64,000 nucleotides of DNA, from positions 50,427,766-50,491,765 of the forward strand of contig NC_133771.1 in assembly GCF_003597395.2 (NCBI RefSeq), written 5' to 3'. The stretch comes from Chelonoidis abingdonii. Lineage: Eukaryota > Chordata > Testudines > Testudinidae. The notes under the pieces are model-generated. The model had not been told where the DNA came from and ran no database searches. It was given only the letters and a program-made list of their open reading frames with translations. The position numbers were made by a program, and so were the translations under genes. Position 1 is the stretch's first letter. Every line of letters begins with the position of its first letter. Positions 59,730 through 64,000 of this stretch are shown here, one piece after another.

Positions 59730-60840
59730 GTCTTGTAACTCTAATCACTCTTGTTGTTCTAGCCTCATGATAGCAAAACTTTTCCTATTAAATAGCTAAT
59801 ATTTGCCAAGTTTCAACAAAATGGTGTCTGCCTCCTTCTCATACCAGAGGATAAACCCCTCTCATTTGATTAGGAAATAATGCGACACCTCAACTACCAT
59901 TGTGTGATAACTATTGGTAAGCATTGACTTTTCAGTGGCACTCACTGTAAAGAAATTGGCGTATATTGCCCATTTATTCAATGAAGTTTGTGGTGTTTTC
60001 TTCAGTTGCCAAGGAAACACCACAATGTGGTAGTATACTTGAGAAATGAACCTCTAGTACAAACACAAATGTTAGCAGTAACAGATGCACATATTTTACA
60101 TTTGTAGTGAGAAAGTAGCCATCTTACATCCCACCCCCTGTGTTCAATGGATGACTTCAGAGAGCCAGTTTATGCCACCCATATTCTGATTTCAGTGGCA
60201 CTGCTCACAGAGTAAGGCACTACTCAATGTTACTTAAGGGTGACAGAACTGACCATAAAATCATTTAGCTTATGAAACTATTAGTTAATTTTAAATCTTT
60301 AAGGGAGCTATTGTCTATTCAAGAGAGGGTGAATTTTGAATTATCTTTGGGATTTATTTACATTTAGTATTCAAATAAAACAGCATGTTTGCAATGAACT
60401 GTTTATTTTTTAAAAATACCATGGGAGTACCAATCTACAATCTGGCAGACAGAACAACCAATTTAATATAAGCAGAATATTTTGAATAAAGGGGAGGAGA
60501 AATTAATACAGCATTTTAGTAACTTCCAAAATGAAATTAAATAAAATTTTAAGGAGCTGATTGCTAATTGTAATGGAATGCTAAACAATTATCCTGTTCC
60601 TCCACTAGGTGGAACTATGTATAAAATACGTTATTTAAATAAACTTCAGCCATAGCTGGCAGAATATTAAAGGATCTTAAGATGAATACTTTTAGTGTAG
60701 GAGCAGCCTCTGTAGCCAGTCCATATCTTGGATTGAAGAACATGACATGGTGTGAACAGTGAGATTAAGAACAGACACAGAAGGAAAACAGCAACAACAG
60801 TTGCAGACAGAAGGAACAAAGCAACAGAGGTTACAGAATT
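59730..60840. other. Stretch with no recognised gene
   Basis: It is AT-rich. The last 200 bp, rich in A and G, may be the leader of the gypsy relic that follows, but no LTR is recognisable. Confidence 0.45.
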
Positions 60841-60844
60841 GTGA

Positions 60845-62960
60845 CATGCCACTCTTCTATGCCCCAGAGAACTTCAGCTTTGACAAATCTTCAGAATAGA
60901 CAGACTGGAAACAATATTTTGCAAGACTTCTTATTGCTACGAAGCTGTACAAAGAAATTGTAGATGTGCCAGTAGAGTCTTTAATATAAAATGAGGGGAA
61001 GAAAGCAGAGCATATATTTTAATCCTTTGACTTTACTGAAGACAGTCACAAAGATGACTATAAAAGGGTTCTCGCTATGTTTGATGTACCTCAGATAAAT
61101 GTGTTTTATGAAAGGGCATGCTTTTGCCAGAGAATTCAAGAACCAGTGCAAAATGTGAAATGTTTTATGTCAGCTCTGCATACTTTGGCTGAAAACTATG
61201 ATTTTTGGGGGGAATGCAAAATATGAAAATAACTAGCCTGTCTCTGATACTGGGTTAACAGATAAAAAACTCATAGCGGCTACAACTGAAGAGTTAACTC
61301 TAACCCCAGGAACAGGCACCAGCTTCCTCTGGGCCCCAGGGGTGCTCAATCCCCTGCTCTTCCCACAGAGTTGGTGCCTATGGCTACAGGTATACACATA
61401 GTAAACTAGTCAGAATTAGTAAAAACCAAACAAAAGGCAGGAGCAACTTGAAAAACCAGAAATGAGTTTAGAAGCTGTGAACAGACACTTGAGTGTTGAA
61501 AAGTTATTGCCATAAAACCCCAGAGGCAAGCAGAGAGAACTCCCAGGCTAAGAGGGACAAATTCCAGATACATGCACTAGGTGTGGAAAATGTTATATCC
61601 CAAGAGATGATGTATGTCAAGTCAGAGGTGCACGGTATAATGATCGCATGAAATATGGGCTTTTTGCAGCTGTTTGCCTTACTAAAACAGTCAGGGAGTT
61701 GGCTCATATTATAGACAATCAAGTTCCTGGTATCTATCACTTGTGATGGCATAGAGCCTATCTGGAGAGTGAAACTGAATATTCATGGCAAGACTATTGA
61801 CTTTAGAACTGATTCAGGAGAAGATGTCATAGGCATTTCAGAAAGGATTTATAGTAAGCTTCAACCCCTCCTAGAGATGAAGTCACCTGATACAGTCCTG
61901 GAGGTATTCTGAACAGCATGGGCCAGTTCATCATAGAAACAGCATACAAAGGCAAAAGCTATGGATTCAGAGTGCACATGATCAAAGATGAACAATGTTT
62001 TCAGCGTGATGGGCCTTGTGAGAAAGGTGTAAGAATTCGATGGAGGGTTTGATGATATTGGACTTTTGAAGACATCTACTATTACTATTACATCTACTAC
62101 TAATCAATTTAAGAGACAACGCTGAATTAGATAGTGTACAAACACCTCTATCAGAGAGAACTTGGAAGAGACACCTACAGACTGATGCATCATTACCTGT
62201 TCATCATGGACTATTTTTCCAGGTATATAGAAATAATGTACTTGAAAGACATAACATGTTGCAGTGTTATTGCAAAACTGAAGTGCACTTTTGCTCACTT
62301 TGATATTCCAACACAACTAATGATGGACAACAGACCACAATTCACTGCAGCAGAATTTACAGTAATTCCAAATGAAATATGATTTTGCTCCTATTACTAG
62401 CAGCCCACATTATCCACAAGCAAATGGGGAGGCTGAGAGAGCTGAACAGCAAGCCAAGAAAATCCTACAGCAGGAAGATCCATTGTTTGCTCTTCTGAAT
62501 TACAGATCAACACCAATAGAAGGTACTGGATACAGTCCAGCATAACTGTTGATTGGAAAACAACTCAGAACTACTGTTCCAACTTTGGGAAAAGAAACTA
62601 ACTCTGAAGTGGCCAGGCATGAAGAAAATAGCCAACTTGGATAAAAGAATTATGAAAACTTTTACAACAGATGTCACTCTGGGTCTAGAACCTGGTGACC
62701 ATGTTCATGTCAAATTGGATGGAAAAAAAGGAAGGACAATTCTAGCTGTTGTAAAGAAAAAGAATTCAGCGCCCAGAGCATACGTAATTGAGATGGACAT
62801 TGGAGATTTCAACAGAAATCAGCAACATCTACAATTTATTCCTCAGAAAGAAAAATCAACAGAGCAAACTCTACAGGTGACAGATGCAGAACAAGAAAAA
62901 GAAGACTCATGGATTTCAAACTGTCAGTCAGTCATTGCAGCTAGTGGACAGCTAGACAGA
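60845..62960 (+). pseudogene. Ty3/gypsy retrotransposon relic lacking reverse transcriptase
   Basis: Blocks are in gypsy order on the plus strand. A gag start (ENFSFDKSSE, then DWKQYFARL) from 60845 has a TAG at about 60896 where the family has a conserved Trp. A zinc-knuckle-like Cys block (CTRCGKCY) lies near 61580. A protease segment with DSGED lies near 61810. Then, after a drop of the whole reverse transcriptase and RNase H part near 62070-62130, integrase follows: MDYFSRYIEI and DNRPQF at 62134-62382, [11 protein letters not shown] after a frame change, and a C-terminal segment with LEPGDHVHVKLDGKKG in the frame 62553-63008. Several stops and frame changes make it non-functional. Such proteins copy and insert the element in the host genome. 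Confidence 0.85.
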
Positions 62961-63109
62961 GGCATTGACTTTTTGGTTCCCCTGGGGGTACCCCCCACTC
63001 CACCCTAAGCCGTGTCCAAACTCCACCTCTTCCTCTAAGGCCCCACCCTGCCCCACCTCTTCCCACCCCATTCTGTCCCCCTTCCCCAAACATAGCCCGC
63101 CCTCACTCC

Positions 63110-63610
63110 CAGGGCCAGTGCAACCATTTAGGCGACCTAGGTGGACGCCTAGGGCACTGGGATTTGGGGGGGTGCCATTTTCTTCGGTAGCGACCGCGGT
63201 GGCTGGATCTTCGGCCACCCCGGTCTCCACTGGCATTTAGGTGGAGGGAGCTGGGGAAGGGGAGCGTGGGGAGGGCCGCCTGCAGCAAGTAAGGCGGGTG
63301 GGGGGCGGCATGCAGGTGAACTCCTCACCCCAGCTTACCCCTGCCCCACCTCAGCTTAGGCACCACAAGCCTGGGAGGCGGGAGAAGTGAAGCAGCCACG
63401 GCGTGCTTTGGATGGAGGCGGGGCAGGGGTGAGCTGGGGCCGGGGGGTCCCTCAGGGCGGAGGGTGGGGGGTGGGGAACTGCTGCAAGGGGGAGGCCTCA
63501 GAGTGGAGAGGGGGAGCTGCCATGGGTGCCTCAGGGTGGGAGCGCAGGTGGGGGAAGGGTGCAAGGTGGAAGTTTCACCTAGGGCGCGAAACATCCTTGC
63601 ACCGGCCCTG
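63110..63610. mobile_element. GC-rich non-autonomous hAT element, intact ends
   Basis: The termini are CAGGGCCAGTGCAACC and TTGCACCGGCCCTG, with a perfect 8-bp TSD CTCACTCC at 63102-63109 and 63611-63618. It is 501 bp, the same family as 4095-4520 and longer. Frames of 60-112 codons within it are composition effects. Confidence 0.93.
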
Positions 63611-63621
63611 CTCACTCCACC

Positions 63622-63846
63622 CAGGGCCGGTGCAACCATTTAGGCAGACTAAGTGGTTGCCTAGGGCGCCAAGATTTGGGGGCACCAAAAAGCAGCGCCC
63701 CCCCCATATTTTTTTAAATGGTTGAGCAGCAGCTGCCTGCAGCCATCAGCCCAGGGCGCCCCCAGGGTCAGGGCGCCACCGCGTCAGCCCAGGGCACCCC
63801 CGGGGTCAGCGCGCTGCCACGGCAGCCCGTCAGCCCAGGGCGCCCC
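63622..63846. mobile_element. Second hAT copy, right end replaced
   Basis: It starts CAGGGCCGGTGCAACC 11 bp after the end of the previous element and shares its first 60 bp or so, then diverges into repeated cagcccagggcgccccc units. It stops at the start of an LTR, so its right terminus is not visible. Confidence 0.75.
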
Positions 63847-64000
63847 TGTCATAAAGCATAAGTCCCAATTCTGAACCTTAGCGTTCAAAAGGTGGGTGCC
63901 TGCATGAAACCTCCAAGCTTAATTACCAGCTTAGATCTGATAGCGCTGCCACCAGCCAGAAATTCCAGTGTCTGGCTCACTCTGGTCTTCCCAAACCCTT
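63847..64000 (-). mobile_element. TGTCATAA-type LTR, cut by the window end
   Basis: It starts tgtcataaagcataag and carries aagcttaattaccagctt and gcgctgccacc, the minus-strand reading of the family's 3' end. It continues to the last base of the window, so the length and TSD are unknown. Confidence 0.85.

Overview
The window looks like vertebrate, and most probably turtle (Testudines), intergenic or intronic DNA. The reasons are the dominance of CR1 LINEs, a tRNA-derived SINE whose 3' end copies the CR1 tail (the arrangement described for the tortoise Pol III SINE), many non-autonomous hAT elements with 8-bp target-site duplications (TSDs), PIF/Harbinger-like MITEs, Penelope-like element ends with a GIY-YIG endonuclease reading frame, and solo LTRs. 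I found no mammalian L1 or Alu, no rRNA, no bacterial gene organisation and no convincing host protein-coding gene. All recognisable coding sequence is decayed transposon sequence.

Layout: (1) 1-12.7 kb is a composite array. One nested locus (LTR-like repeat 'A', then a solo LTR with TSD CTGAG, then a CR1 LINE carrying a hAT element) appears several times in alternating orientation, with fold-backs near 2255, 5965 and 9000 and abrupt joins near 3609 and 7150. The copies share the same nested insertions and mostly differ by single-base indels, so a misassembled, unpolished long-read region is the most economical explanation; a true palindromic amplification is the alternative. (2) 12.7-32 kb is sparse: a CR1-in-CR1 insertion, a complete solo LTR (17789-18742), a SINE (19751-19927), small hAT elements, MIR-like SINEs, a non-LTR reverse transcriptase relic on the minus strand and a 91-bp Penelope stub with a perfect 12-bp TSD. 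(3) 32-38 kb holds a SCAN-like gag relic split by a solo LTR (TSD CTGAC), a hAT element, a short LTR (TSD AGCAC) and another solo LTR (TSD CACCC). (4) 39-49 kb holds a hAT element with an internal GC-rich minisatellite, a hAT transposase C-terminal relic, CR1 fragments, a Penelope 3' end with a GIY-YIG frame, more hAT elements and structured MITEs. (5) 50.8-52.7 kb is a hAT element whose right TSD has been split by a second hAT. (6) 56.0-56.9 kb is a solo LTR with a 4-bp TSD. (7) 60.8-64 kb holds an internally deleted Ty3/gypsy relic, two GC-rich hAT copies 11 bp apart, and the beginning of another LTR cut by the window edge.

No cooperating gene system is visible. The information in the window is insertion history, readable from TSDs and nesting, plus a strong assembly-quality warning for the first 12.7 kb. 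All family names come from reading motifs and remembered family features; no database search was run.
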